Shown here piece by piece: positions 9,319 through 18,612 of a DNA stretch of 64,000 nucleotides. A model generated the notes under the pieces. That model was not told where the DNA came from. It saw only the letters and a list, made by a program, of their open reading frames with translations, and did not search any database. The stretch's first letter is position 1. The number at the start of each line of letters is the position of its first letter. This DNA comes from Bacillus aquiflavi (GTDB lineage: Bacteria > Bacillota > Bacilli > Bacillales > Cytobacillaceae). Where the stretch lies: positions 3,286,001-3,350,000 of the forward strand of contig NZ_CP082780.1 in the NCBI RefSeq assembly GCF_019915265.1, read 5' to 3'. The position numbers and the translations under genes were made by a program.

Positions 9319-9636
9319 GTGTATAGTCCGCATACTATTTACATAATAGGAGATGCAAAAGCACCGAATAATAACCCGATTACACAAAAATTTAATGCCT
9401 TTTTTATCGGTTTAGTAGTCGATCTTAATAATGGGAAAATTGTTGATGCAGATTGTTCTTCAACGATTGAGCTAACCTCACAATTTGTCCGGTCACTGCT
9501 TATTAACGAACATATCCAAAATGCTGAAACAATTATCCACAAAATTGAAACGAGATATTTCGGTTCATCTCAAAAAGGCTTAATCGTTGCCTACAAAGAC
9601 GCATTAAAAAAATATCAGCAAATTATCAATAAATAA
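9319..9636 (+). CDS. DUF3870 domain protein
   Basis: The 105-residue product matches the DUF3870 family: a short N-terminal strand with IIGDAKAPNNNPIT, FFIGLVVDLNNGKIVDADCSSTIELTSQFV with a conserved Cys, and a C-terminal RYFGSSQKGLIVAYKDALKKY segment. It starts at GTG behind TGGAGGAA. Family members are small soluble proteins often found next to ligand-specific catabolic or regulatory genes in Firmicutes, and their chemistry is unknown. The inverted repeat in its promoter suggests induced expression. It is followed by a strong terminator, so it is monocistronic. Confidence 0.8.
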   Translation: MYSPHTIYIIGDAKAPNNNPITQKFNAFFIGLVVDLNNGKIVDADCSSTIELTSQFVRSLLINEHIQNAETIIHKIETRYFGSSQKGLIVAYKDALKKYQQIINK

Positions 9637-9680
9637 CTTTTCGTTTTGCACAGCTGCTTTATCTATTCAACCGTAGATGA

Positions 9681-9730
9681 AATCCAGCTGACAACGGGGG
9701 CTTCTTTCCCGTTGTCAGCTGGATTTTTTT
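9681..9730 (+). terminator. strong intrinsic terminator
   Basis: An 18-base-pair perfect stem (AATCCAGCTGACAACGGG and its complement) with a short loop, followed by seven T. It terminates DUF3870 transcription and isolates it from the DUF819 operon. Confidence 0.9.
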
Positions 9731-9767
9731 ATTACATGATTAATAGATTTTAAAAAGGGGGATTTAT

Positions 9768-10931
9768 ATGATCGAAGATGGGTTTTTATATTTTAGCGTT
9801 CTTATTGCGCTTACTGCTATTATTGCTTGGCTCGAAAAGCGAACAGGATGGAAATTTTTTAAATATGTGCCTGGAATTGTGCTTATTTACATCGGCGCAG
9901 CATTATTAAAGACTTTTGGCGTTTTTGGCGAAACTGATTCAATTACTGACACAAGCAAACAAATTAGAGGGACACTACTGCCTGCAATGATTGTGTTAAT
10001 GCTATTACATTGCGACATGCGCAAGCTAGTGAAGCTTGGACCGAAAATGCTGCTCGGTTATGCAACTGCAGTTATTAGTATCGTAGTTGGTTTTACACTT
10101 ACATTTGCTATTTTCCAATCTTATTATGCTCCTGAATCTTGGAAAGCATTTGGCGCCTTAGCTGGAAGCTGGACAGGAGGATCAGCAAATATGGTTGCGA
10201 TCCAAGGAATTCTAGATGTACCTGAAACTATTTTCGGTTATATGTTAGTAATGGATACTGTGAATTACTCTGTATGGGTTTTATTTATGTTCTGGCTCGT
10301 TCCATTTGCCGCAAAATTTAATAAATGGACAGGAGCCTCATCCGATCATCTTGCTCAAGTTAAACTCGATTTACAGCTAGATAATCAGCATAAAGAAAAA
10401 CAAATGTCGTTCCCTGAGCTTATGGCTCTAATTGGAATTGGTATTTTCGTTTCAGGAACTGCAACAGCAATTGGTAATAAACTGCCAGAAATTGGTGACG
10501 TCATTAATGCTACAACATGGACAATTTCGATTGCGTCTGTTGTTGGACTAATATTAGCGATGACAAAAGTTGCGAGAATTCCTGGATCAATGGATGTCGC
10601 AAATGTGATGTTATATATCATTGTTGCTTTAATAGCATCACAAGCAGATTTCTCACAATTATTCCAAGTTCCAATTTATATTATTTCCGGTTTTATGATT
10701 ATGCTTTTCCACGGTTTAGTCATGTTACTGTTAGCAAAATTATTTAAGCTTGATCTATTTACACTCGGTGTTGCAAGTCTTGCAAATATTGGTGGGATGG
10801 CATCAGCTCCACTGCTTGCAAGTGCTTATAACCGGGCGCTAATTCCAGTTGGTGTGTTAATGGCGCTCGCTGGGTCATTTTTAGGCACTTACTTAGGGCT
10901 TATTACTGCAAAAATCCTTTCACTACTTTAG
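9768..10931 (+). CDS. DUF819 family membrane permease (YjcL-like)
   Basis: A 387-residue polytopic protein with about ten hydrophobic segments spread over the whole length. It has the DUF819 signature blocks GALAGSWTGGSANMVAIQG (residues ~125-145) and ASLANIGGMASAPLLASAYN (~340-360). The repeated Gly-rich hairpins resemble those of other secondary transporters. The substrate is not established for the family. Here the gene is followed after 16 bp by an L-Ala-D/L-Glu epimerase and then an NlpC/P60 endopeptidase, which suggests import of murein-derived peptides or their amino acids. That is inference from context. GGGGG lies just upstream of the ATG. It is probably the first gene of a three-gene operon. 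Confidence 0.85.
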   Translation: MIEDGFLYFSVLIALTAIIAWLEKRTGWKFFKYVPGIVLIYIGAALLKTFGVFGETDSITDTSKQIRGTLLPAMIVLMLLHCDMRKLVKLGPKMLLGYATAVISIVVGFTLTFAIFQSYYAPESWKAFGALAGSWTGGSANMVAIQGILDVPETIFGYMLVMDTVNYSVWVLFMFWLVPFAAKFNKWTGASSDHLAQVKLDLQLDNQHKEKQMSFPELMALIGIGIFVSGTATAIGNKLPEIGDVINATTWTISIASVVGLILAMTKVARIPGSMDVANVMLYIIVALIASQADFSQLFQVPIYIISGFMIMLFHGLVMLLLAKLFKLDLFTLGVASLANIGGMASAPLLASAYNRALIPVGVLMALAGSFLGTYLGLITAKILSLL

Positions 10932-10947
10932 GAGGTTACTAAATTAA

Positions 10948-12024
10948 ATGATTCAAAACATCTTAGTTTCTATTGATCAATACAAACTCCACTCCCCGTT
11001 TGTAACAGCAGTACGGCGAGTAGAGGCGATTGAAACGATAACAGTTCACATTGAAACTGAAAGTGGGTTAAAGGGAGTTGGGGCGGCATCCCCGACATGG
11101 CAAATTACAGGTGATTCTATTGCTAGTATAAAAGAAGCCATTTTACAACCGATAAAGAGTGAATTACTCGGTCAACCACTTTCATCACTAGAAGCTTTAT
11201 TAACAAAAGTAAAAACAGCTTGCAAGGGCAATTATTGTGCAAAGGCCGCCGTGGACATTGCTTTATATGATTTTTTTTCAAAAAGGCGGAATTTACCGCT
11301 ATATGAAATGTTAGGCGGATATCGCAATTGTATTTCAACTGATATGACGTTAAGCATTGATCAAGAAGAAAAAATGACAATGAAAGCAATGGAGCTAATT
11401 AAAGATGGATATGATGCATTAAAGATTAAAATTGGCGGAAAGTTTGAAGAAGATTTATCAAGAATTCGCTCATTACGTCAAGCTGTTGGCAGTGAAATAA
11501 CATTGCGAATTGATGCTAACCAACATTGGGAGCCGAAAGAAGCTGTCCGCTTTATTCAAAAGCTTGAAGAAGAAAATTTAAAAATTGAATTTATCGAACA
11601 GCCAGTAGCAGCTGATGACTTTGAAGGACTTGCCTATGTTACACAACATGTTACAACACCGATTATGGCAGACGAAAGCTTGTTTTCAGCGAAAGACGCA
11701 TTAAAGCTTGTAAACATGCAAGCTTGCGATCTATTTAATATAAAACTGATGAAAACTGGGGGTATCCGTGAAGCAATTGTCATTGCAGATATTGCAGAAG
11801 CAGCAGGAATTTCTTGTATGATTGGAAGTATGATGGAATCGCCTATTTCCGTGGCAGCAGCCATTCATCTTGCATGTGGACATCGTAATATTACGAAAGC
11901 AGATATGGATGCACCCCTTTGGCTTGAAAATAAAGAGGCCATTAAGGGGGTGTCCTATAATAAAAGTCTCATAAATTGTCTTAATAGCCCGGGTATAGGA
12001 ATAGAAGCAAGTATGTTGAAATAA
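10948..12024 (+). CDS. ykfB: L-Ala-D/L-Glu epimerase (enolase superfamily)
   Basis: A 358-residue enolase-superfamily protein. It has an N-terminal capping domain and a TIM barrel with the KIKIGG lysine motif (second Lys acting as base), metal ligands in RIDANQHW, EFIEQP and IMADESLF, and the opposite-face lysine in FNIKLMKTGGI. This matches muconate-lactonising-type dipeptide epimerases such as B. subtilis YkfB, which convert L-Ala-D-Glu to L-Ala-L-Glu during murein peptide recycling. The SMMESPISVAAAIHLA barrel end is also typical. AGGAGG precedes the ATG. The neighbouring P60 endopeptidase releases such dipeptides in the known pathway, so context supports the assignment. Confidence 0.88.
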   Translation: MIQNILVSIDQYKLHSPFVTAVRRVEAIETITVHIETESGLKGVGAASPTWQITGDSIASIKEAILQPIKSELLGQPLSSLEALLTKVKTACKGNYCAKAAVDIALYDFFSKRRNLPLYEMLGGYRNCISTDMTLSIDQEEKMTMKAMELIKDGYDALKIKIGGKFEEDLSRIRSLRQAVGSEITLRIDANQHWEPKEAVRFIQKLEEENLKIEFIEQPVAADDFEGLAYVTQHVTTPIMADESLFSAKDALKLVNMQACDLFNIKLMKTGGIREAIVIADIAEAAGISCMIGSMMESPISVAAAIHLACGHRNITKADMDAPLWLENKEAIKGVSYNKSLINCLNSPGIGIEASMLK

Positions 12025-12058
12025 TCATTTACCAAAATATTTTAAAGGAGATGGGAAA

Positions 12059-13057
12059 ATGAAAAAGTATTTTATGATTGTCATTTCAAGTTTGTTAATC
12101 ATTCTTTTTGTCGTTTCTCCTAACATTTCTTATGCAACCTCGGAAAAAACAGCGTACATTGATGTTGTTGCTGCAACAATTTGGGCAGAGCCTAATATCG
12201 CAAGAGAAATTGATCAACCATCAGTAACGAATCCAGTAGACTTATGGAAGTGGACAACTAGCATGACGTTAGATGATAAGTTATGGCTTGTTGGAAAACT
12301 AGAAACACAAGCACTTTACGGTGAAAAGGTTTATATATTAGAGGAAAAAGGAGACTGGGTAAAAGTTGCTGTTGAAGGGCAGCCGACTCCTCGTCACGAT
12401 AAAGGTTATCCCGGCTGGATGCCAAAAAACCAGCTAACAACAAATAAAACGTTCGACAAGCTTTCACAACATCGATTTGCAATGGTTTCTGCTAATACAG
12501 CTTGGTTATATCATGATAAACATATGAAAAAACCTTTTATGGAAATTAGTTTTAACACGAAGCTTCCTGTAATCATTGAGCTTAAAGGAACGTTATTAGT
12601 TGCAACGCCAAATAACGGGTTTAAATGGCTATCAGCAAATGATGTGAATGTTTATCAATCTATAAAAGACATCCCAGCCCCAACACAAGATAGTTTAGTT
12701 GAAACAGCAAAGCAATTTATCGGACTTCCTTATTTATGGGCTGGCACATCTGGATTTGGATTTGATTGCTCAGGTTTCACACACAATGTTTACAAGCATC
12801 ATGGCATTACTATTCCAAGGGACTCCTCCGTTCAAGCAGTACATGGAACTCCTGTAGAAAAAGAAAACCTGCAAAAAGGAGATCTTCTCTTCTTTGCTTA
12901 TAATGAAGGAAAAGGAAGAGTTCATCACGTCGGTATGTATATCGGGGATGGAAAAATGATACACTCTCCAAACTCTAGCTCTTCTGTAGAAATAATAGAT
13001 GTATGGTCATCTGGATACGCAATTGAGTTTTCAGGAGCAAGAAGGTACTTAGATTAA
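12059..13057 (+). CDS. ykfC: NlpC/P60 gamma-D-glutamyl-L-diamino acid endopeptidase (YkfC-like)
   Basis: A 332-residue protein with a Sec signal peptide (to about residue 26), two SH3b-like segments (roughly 35-120 and 130-205), and a C-terminal NlpC/P60 domain. The catalytic Cys is in FDCSGFTHNVY, the His in RVHHVGMYIG, and the third polar residue region is MIHSPN. YkfC-type enzymes cut L-Ala-gamma-D-Glu from diamino acids in murein tripeptides. Its place after the epimerase and DUF819 genes supports a murein peptide salvage operon. The signal peptide places the cut outside the membrane, so the dipeptide must be imported. Terminators follow. Confidence 0.88.
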   Translation: MKKYFMIVISSLLIILFVVSPNISYATSEKTAYIDVVAATIWAEPNIAREIDQPSVTNPVDLWKWTTSMTLDDKLWLVGKLETQALYGEKVYILEEKGDWVKVAVEGQPTPRHDKGYPGWMPKNQLTTNKTFDKLSQHRFAMVSANTAWLYHDKHMKKPFMEISFNTKLPVIIELKGTLLVATPNNGFKWLSANDVNVYQSIKDIPAPTQDSLVETAKQFIGLPYLWAGTSGFGFDCSGFTHNVYKHHGITIPRDSSVQAVHGTPVEKENLQKGDLLFFAYNEGKGRVHHVGMYIGDGKMIHSPNSSSSVEIIDVWSSGYAIEFSGARRYLD

Positions 13058-13066
13058 AACGATAAT

Positions 13067-13092
13067 GGGGCTGTTTTTACAGCCTTTTTTTA
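13067..13092 (+). terminator. intrinsic terminator of the ykf-like operon
   Basis: GGCTGT, a T4 loop and ACAGCC form a six-base-pair stem followed by seven T. Located ten bases after the P60 gene stop. Confidence 0.75.
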
Positions 13093-13108
13093 TTTTGGTA
13101 AATAAAAA

Positions 13109-13150
13109 ACCCTTTTAATTGATAAAAAAAGCTAATCAATTAAAAGGGTT
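13109..13150 (-). terminator. intrinsic terminator of the S8 protease gene
   Basis: A 15-16 base-pair stem (AACCCTTTTAATTGAT and its complement). On the minus strand it is followed by TTTTTTATTT, fitting termination just after the protease stop codon. Confidence 0.85.
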
Positions 13151-13158
13151 GCAATAAC

Positions 13159-16100
13159 CTATTTTAGGAGATCATTTAGTTTAGCCGCTGTATCTTGTGA
13201 CACAACTCCTTCGCCGCCTAAAATCGTTAATGTTTTAATGTCGTTTTCACTTATGAATTTCGCAACAGAATCAGGTACTACCTTACTTACTAGCAAAATA
13301 CCTGTATCTCCTTTAGCTGCTAACGCTGCACCTGCCAAAGCATCTGCAAAATCAAAGCCCGTTGCTATATAATAATGACTTTGTCCATTTCTAAACTTAT
13401 GAGCTAACTCCACAGATGTTTCATACCGATCTTGTCCAAAAATACGAGACGGATCTGGAAGTTCTTTTAAGATATCATTATTAATGATAGCTTCGCCACC
13501 AATAACATAAGTTTTCGTAATCTTGTTATCATTTAATGCTGTTTTTGTCTCATCTGGCAATATCGTTGTTGATGTGAGTAAAATAGGCATTCCTCTTTTT
13601 GCTGCATATGACGCTGCTGAAAGAGCATCAGGGAAGTTATATGCATCGACAACTACAGCTTCCTTAACTCCGCTTGCCGCAACTTCATTAGCAATCTTTG
13701 CCGCTGTTTCAAAGCGATTTTCACCTGCTAGACGCTGGACGGTTAATCCTTTATCTTTTAATGCTTTTTCAACAGTGCTACTTACAGCTCCATCGCCGCC
13801 AAGTATATATACGGTTTTCGCTTGTAAACGGTCAATTTCTGCTTCAATAGTTGCAGGAAGTTGATCTGTTGCTGTTAATAGTAATGGTGCATCATATTTA
13901 TGGGCAAGCGGTGCTCCAGCAAGAGCATCTGCATATTGGTAATCTCCGCTGCGAGCCAACACAATTACATCAGATGTTTCCCAACCGTTCTGACTAATAG
14001 CTGCGGCTGTCTCAAAGCGATCAGTTCCACTTAAACGAGAAACTTTACTTCTTGATATTTCTATTTTTTTCGTCGTTGTATTACCACCTAAATCTACTGC
14101 TTTAAACTCATACGTATTCTTTCCATATGCAACATTTAACGGAACGCTTATTTCTTTTTCAATTGGTTGAGAAAGCGCCTTTTCGGTAGATTCATAGTCT
14201 AAAAGATGTTCATCATCAACATAAAGTGATAATTTGTTAAAGTTATCTTTCAATGTTACTTTTGCTTCGACTTGATCAACATTAACTACTGCTGGTACGT
14301 CAATTGTCATTTCTGCCGGCGTTGTGTCAACGAATACAATTCTATTAATCGAATATTCGTTACCGGCATGATCAGTTGTTGTTACAATCACATCATATTG
14401 ACCATCTTTATCAAATGTTGCTTCCCCATCAAACTCATAACGTCCATTACTATTATTATAGTTGACTTCCGTTTCAACACCATTAATTGTTACTGATTTT
14501 ATACCAACATTATCTGTCACATATCCTTTTACTGGAACAGATAACGTATGATACGATGAGAAAGGAGCAGGGATATTTTCATCTACAAATAAAACTGGCT
14601 TTTCACTGTCGTTAACCGAAATTGACTCGCTAATCCCGATATTTGAAGCTTTATCTATAGCAGCTATTTGCACAAACCCACTGTTATCTTCTAAATCGAT
14701 CTTACCCGAAGTATCCTCTAATAAATCAATTAACTTATCATTTATTATTAGAGCAATTGCTTCAACTCCGATGCCTTTCTCTACGACTTCATATGAAAGT
14801 TCATTTGAAGCTTTATTATATGATAACGTAACTTCTGGCGCTGTTGTGTCTAAGTAAACTGGTATTTTCTTAGATTGCCATTTAGCACCACTTTGGTGAG
14901 CTGCTGCCTTTATTTCATAGAAATAAAGCCCATCATTTATAACTTTTTTCTTTACTGTTCCATCCCAAGAACGATCAGGATCAAAAGAAATAGGAAGTTT
15001 ATTATTATTTGGATTGAAATACGTTTTTCTTACAAACGACTCCGTTTTAATTCTTCGGAGATGCTTGCCGTTTTTATCTAAAATATTAAATTGAACTTCT
15101 TTTGCATTACGCAAAAACGATGGCAACGGATAAATATCGTCATAGTAACCATCACCATTTGGTGAAAGCGGGTAAACAACTACATCTCCATATTCTACAG
15201 GCGAAACAAATCTACCATTCGATGTTTCTAACATTTCCCCTGTACCTTTTTCCTCAAACAAAGTATCTAAATCAAAATATCTCTCTTCGTTTAACCCTTT
15301 GAATCCATCTACAATATTAGGACGATCCCACTTACCATAAAAACCGACATATGGTACAGAAAGGACCGGATTAAGTTCACCTACAGGAGACAATGTAACA
15401 AACCCTTCTACAAAAATGTCCTCTCTTAAAGGTTCTGTCACTTCGTCACCATTTTCATCGATTCCAGGTATTGTTGCTTCTGATAAATCTATTGATATGG
15501 TAAAATCAACAGATTCACCAGCTGGAATTTTCACTTCATCAGGAGCAGTTACTTTTGCACCTTCCATATCACCTGCAATAAGTGCATTGTATACTGGACC
15601 ATCTGTTTCTAAAAATGTATCAGTTAACACGCGAGTGTCTACTTTGTATGTTAACTCATCCTCAGAATCGTTAATAGCTGTAAAGTCCATTGAAAAGCTT
15701 TTTTCTGTAAAATCTTTTAATTCTACTTTTGCTTCACCAGTATCTTTTGCAACTACATAAACAGGAGTCGTAACAGCTGCAAAAGTTTGCATCATCCCAG
15801 CACCTTGAGAACGTGGTGAATATGGTTGTCCATGTAAGTCTTCGATTATTTTAGCTGTGTTCATTAATAACTTTTTAGCTAGCCGTGTTCTTTCTCCTTG
15901 ATTTAAATCAGAGTACTCCTCTTTTAAATATTGTTGTACAAGTGCAGCTCCTCCTGCAACATGTGGCGCAGCCATTGAAGTTCCACTCATCGTCCCATAC
16001 TGATTATCTTGTAGAGTGGAATAAATATTGCCGCCAGGAGCTGTAATTTCTGGCTTTAATTCTAAACTAGGTGTTGTTCCCCAAGAAGAGAAACCAGTAA

Positions 16101-17775
16101 TACGTCCGGATTCTTTACCGGGGATTGCGGAATCTTCGGTAACAGTTAAATTAATGTTTCCAGCAGCGATCTCATTTTCTAAAGCTTCACCGTCACCTGC
16201 TGAAATCATCATAAATGGCAAGCCCCATCCACCTTGATCTGTATAAAATTGAGACAAGCCAGTATCATATACGATGATTGCTTTTGCGCCTGCATTATAC
16301 GCATGTCTTGTTTTATCATAAAACGATATGCCGCCACGCTTTACTAAGACTACTTTATCCTTAACATTAACATCCTTATAATCACTTTCATCCCCACATA
16401 CTGTACAATTTTTACCTGGTGTTTCCTTTTTACCGTTCTCTTTGGCAAGACTTACAACCTCTAAACCTTCTAAACCTTCCCAACTATCGATGCCATAGCC
16501 AAGACCAGAGTATGATGTTCCTGCAAGTGTAATTTGATGTATATACTCTATAGAGAGATTTCCTGAAGCAGCTACTTGAATTGTATCTTTATTCAACCCT
16601 GGTGAGCCTACTACTCCGATATCAGGGTTATTAAAATATGGGTTGTCCCAATTATTACCGATATGTGCTGAGTTTCCAGCAGAAACAGAAGCGACAACTC
16701 CATTTTGTACAGCTCTAGTAATCGCTACATCTTCCGGACTATTTTCTTGGTAAAATGACGCTACTGAGCCTAAACTCATATTTAAGACATCTGCACCTAG
16801 TTTAATAGAATCGTCAATCGCCTTTAAATAAATATCTGAATAAGTAGATGGTGCGTTAGGATCATTACTAAAGACTTTCATTCCAAGAATTTGCGCTTCC
16901 GGCGCAACCCCTTTAATTCCGTCATTTTCAGGATCGCCATTCGCTCCAACTGTTCCCGCTACGTGCATACCGTGTTCAGAAGCTGCGGGGCCTTCGTCTT
17001 TTATTACCTTGTTTTTATCATAATAGTTATACCCATAAGGAACTTTTTCTGTAAAAAACTGACCTGGCAGTCCTTCTTTACTAATTACTTGTTCAACCTT
17101 CTCTTCTGTTAATGCCTCTTCTGTTGTTTCATTTAAAATGAAGTCATTATGAGCAGGATCTACACCTGAGTCGATAACAGAAATGACCATTCCTTCCCCT
17201 TTATATCCTGCATCACCCCAAGTTTGGTAAGACTCTATAAATTCGTGGCTGACCAGCATATCTGGAGTTGGACGCTCATATTCATTAGCAATATAAACAT
17301 TTTTAACTCCGTCTATATTTTCAATTTTTTTAATATCTTTATATTTTACTTTTCCACTAAAGCCGATAAAAGAAGTTGAAAACTCATGAAAAACATTTAT
17401 ATTAATCCCTTTAGATTTTATCGCGCTTTTTATGTCTTTTTGTTTTGCAACAGCAGCTTTATTTAAAGAAGCCTTTTCTTTATTACTTAGCTCTTTATAC
17501 ATCACGCCTTTTTTAGTTGCTGCTTCGAGTGGTGTTTCACCTTTCGCTTCTACAATAATTCTTACTGAGTCATTTGCCTTATAAATATTCTCTTTCTGTA
17601 AATTTCCTGCATTTTTAGTTTTATCTTTGTTGAGCTTATTAAGTATTTGGTCTTGGATTTCATCTAACGAGGTCTTTTGTACTGCTTTTGTCTCTGCTCC
17701 AAGTGCAAGGCTAGCATGACCAAACATTAATAAAAATACTAATAAAATCGTTAATGAGTGCTTTATTCTTTTCAA
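13159..17775 (-). CDS. cell-wall-associated S8 serine protease (lactocepin-like) with three CW_binding_2 repeats
   Basis: A 1538-residue secreted protease starting at TTG behind GAGGGGG. It has a signal peptide (to about residue 27), an I9-like inhibitor propeptide (about 60-165), and a subtilisin catalytic domain. The triad is Asp in VISVIDSGVD, His in EHGMHVAGTV and Ser in GTSMAAPHVAGG. A PA (protease-associated) domain with Cys-x-x-Cys (CTVCGDE) is inserted between His and Ser. Fn3/C5a-peptidase-like and Ig-like domains follow (about 680-1240). Three C-terminal cell-wall-binding repeats begin RLSGTDRFETAA, RLAGENRFETAA and RIFGQDRYETSV. The repeats tether the enzyme to secondary wall polymers. 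The likely role is extracellular protein degradation for nutrition or surface processing. It is monocistronic with its own terminator. Confidence 0.92.
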   Translation of the reverse strand: MKRIKHSLTILLVFLLMFGHASLALGAETKAVQKTSLDEIQDQILNKLNKDKTKNAGNLQKENIYKANDSVRIIVEAKGETPLEAATKKGVMYKELSNKEKASLNKAAVAKQKDIKSAIKSKGININVFHEFSTSFIGFSGKVKYKDIKKIENIDGVKNVYIANEYERPTPDMLVSHEFIESYQTWGDAGYKGEGMVISVIDSGVDPAHNDFILNETTEEALTEEKVEQVISKEGLPGQFFTEKVPYGYNYYDKNKVIKDEGPAASEHGMHVAGTVGANGDPENDGIKGVAPEAQILGMKVFSNDPNAPSTYSDIYLKAIDDSIKLGADVLNMSLGSVASFYQENSPEDVAITRAVQNGVVASVSAGNSAHIGNNWDNPYFNNPDIGVVGSPGLNKDTIQVAASGNLSIEYIHQITLAGTSYSGLGYGIDSWEGLEGLEVVSLAKENGKKETPGKNCTVCGDESDYKDVNVKDKVVLVKRGGISFYDKTRHAYNAGAKAIIVYDTGLSQFYTDQGGWGLPFMMISAGDGEALENEIAAGNINLTVTEDSAIPGKESGRITGFSSWGTTPSLELKPEITAPGGNIYSTLQDNQYGTMSGTSMAAPHVAGGAALVQQYLKEEYSDLNQGERTRLAKKLLMNTAKIIEDLHGQPYSPRSQGAGMMQTFAAVTTPVYVVAKDTGEAKVELKDFTEKSFSMDFTAINDSEDELTYKVDTRVLTDTFLETDGPVYNALIAGDMEGAKVTAPDEVKIPAGESVDFTISIDLSEATIPGIDENGDEVTEPLREDIFVEGFVTLSPVGELNPVLSVPYVGFYGKWDRPNIVDGFKGLNEERYFDLDTLFEEKGTGEMLETSNGRFVSPVEYGDVVVYPLSPNGDGYYDDIYPLPSFLRNAKEVQFNILDKNGKHLRRIKTESFVRKTYFNPNNNKLPISFDPDRSWDGTVKKKVINDGLYFYEIKAAAHQSGAKWQSKKIPVYLDTTAPEVTLSYNKASNELSYEVVEKGIGVEAIALIINDKLIDLLEDTSGKIDLEDNSGFVQIAAIDKASNIGISESISVNDSEKPVLFVDENIPAPFSSYHTLSVPVKGYVTDNVGIKSVTINGVETEVNYNNSNGRYEFDGEATFDKDGQYDVIVTTTDHAGNEYSINRIVFVDTTPAEMTIDVPAVVNVDQVEAKVTLKDNFNKLSLYVDDEHLLDYESTEKALSQPIEKEISVPLNVAYGKNTYEFKAVDLGGNTTTKKIEISRSKVSRLSGTDRFETAAAISQNGWETSDVIVLARSGDYQYADALAGAPLAHKYDAPLLLTATDQLPATIEAEIDRLQAKTVYILGGDGAVSSTVEKALKDKGLTVQRLAGENRFETAAKIANEVAASGVKEAVVVDAYNFPDALSAASYAAKRGMPILLTSTTILPDETKTALNDNKITKTYVIGGEAIINNDILKELPDPSRIFGQDRYETSVELAHKFRNGQSHYYIATGFDFADALAGAALAAKGDTGILLVSKVVPDSVAKFISENDIKTLTILGGEGVVSQDTAAKLNDLLK

Positions 17776-18116
17776 TCAGCATCCCCCTCTTGCTTATTTT
17801 TCGAGAAAATAGTATAAGAAATTCCTCCTATTATTTCCTTCTATTTAAATGTAATTAATTGTGGTATTTAAGTCAATACTTCCCATAGTTTATTTTTTGA
17901 ATATTTAGATGTTTTTTATTAATAAGCAGGATTAAAAGATTTAATTATTAAACAACCTGCTAACACCAACTTAATCATTAATGAATTTCACAAGTAATTT
18001 GATATAAAAATCTCAACAATCAGTCAAAAGCAGTTAAAGAAATACACTAAAAGATTTTTTATGCAAAATTCGGAATCATGAATTGTTTCAAAATTACTAC
18101 ATTAAAAATAAATTTT
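17776..18116. other. AT-rich intergenic region
   Basis: About 340 bp between the S8 protease gene start and the end of the NUDIX gene. It must hold the protease promoter. No coding frame, strong hairpin or repeat is evident, and no clean terminator was found for the biosynthetic operon that ends at 18117. Confidence 0.5.
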
Positions 18117-18596
18117 TTATGTAAACTCTTTTAAATAATATAATATACCAGATCTATCTACCCAGCTAAATTGAATTTCATCATTAAGAATTAAATCTTT
18201 TAGTTTATTAATCTTGATCCATCTAATTTCTGAAGTTTCATCTCCAGTATGAAATAATTCTCCTACTGCTTCACAGCGAAAATATAATCCTAAAGAGTCA
18301 ACGGGACCTTTAAGCGTTTGATATGAAGCATACGGTCTCAAGACTTCAACTTCTGTAGATTTTTGTAAAGTGGTTAATCTTGTACTTTCACCGAATATTT
18401 TTGTTACAGTAAGACCTGTTTCTTCCTTTACTTCTCTTTTTAATGCGTCAATATAAGACTCGAACTTATTAATTCTTCCCCCTGGCAATTCATAAGGTGT
18501 TTCTCCTTCATAAGGTTTATCCCTTTTTTGAATAATTATCTCTCTGCCATTGGGGATTGACCTTTCAATAATAGCTCTTACATTAACATACAACAT
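18117..18596 (-). CDS. NUDIX hydrolase, last gene of the biosynthetic operon
   Basis: A 159-residue protein with a complete NUDIX box, GGRINKFESYIDALKREVKEETGL (residues about 39-62), fitting GX5EX7REUXEEXGU. NUDIX enzymes cleave nucleoside diphosphate-X or pyrophosphate bonds. It lies 16 bp after the methyltransferase gene on the same strand, the last of nine tightly packed genes, so it may remove a nucleotide or pyrophosphate from a pathway intermediate or act in housekeeping of a toxic nucleotide by-product. The substrate is not predictable. Confidence 0.85.
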   Translation of the reverse strand: MLYVNVRAIIERSIPNGREIIIQKRDKPYEGETPYELPGGRINKFESYIDALKREVKEETGLTVTKIFGESTRLTTLQKSTEVEVLRPYASYQTLKGPVDSLGLYFRCEAVGELFHTGDETSEIRWIKINKLKDLILNDEIQFSWVDRSGILYYLKEFT

Positions 18597-18612
18597 TTCA
18601 TTAATCTCCTTT

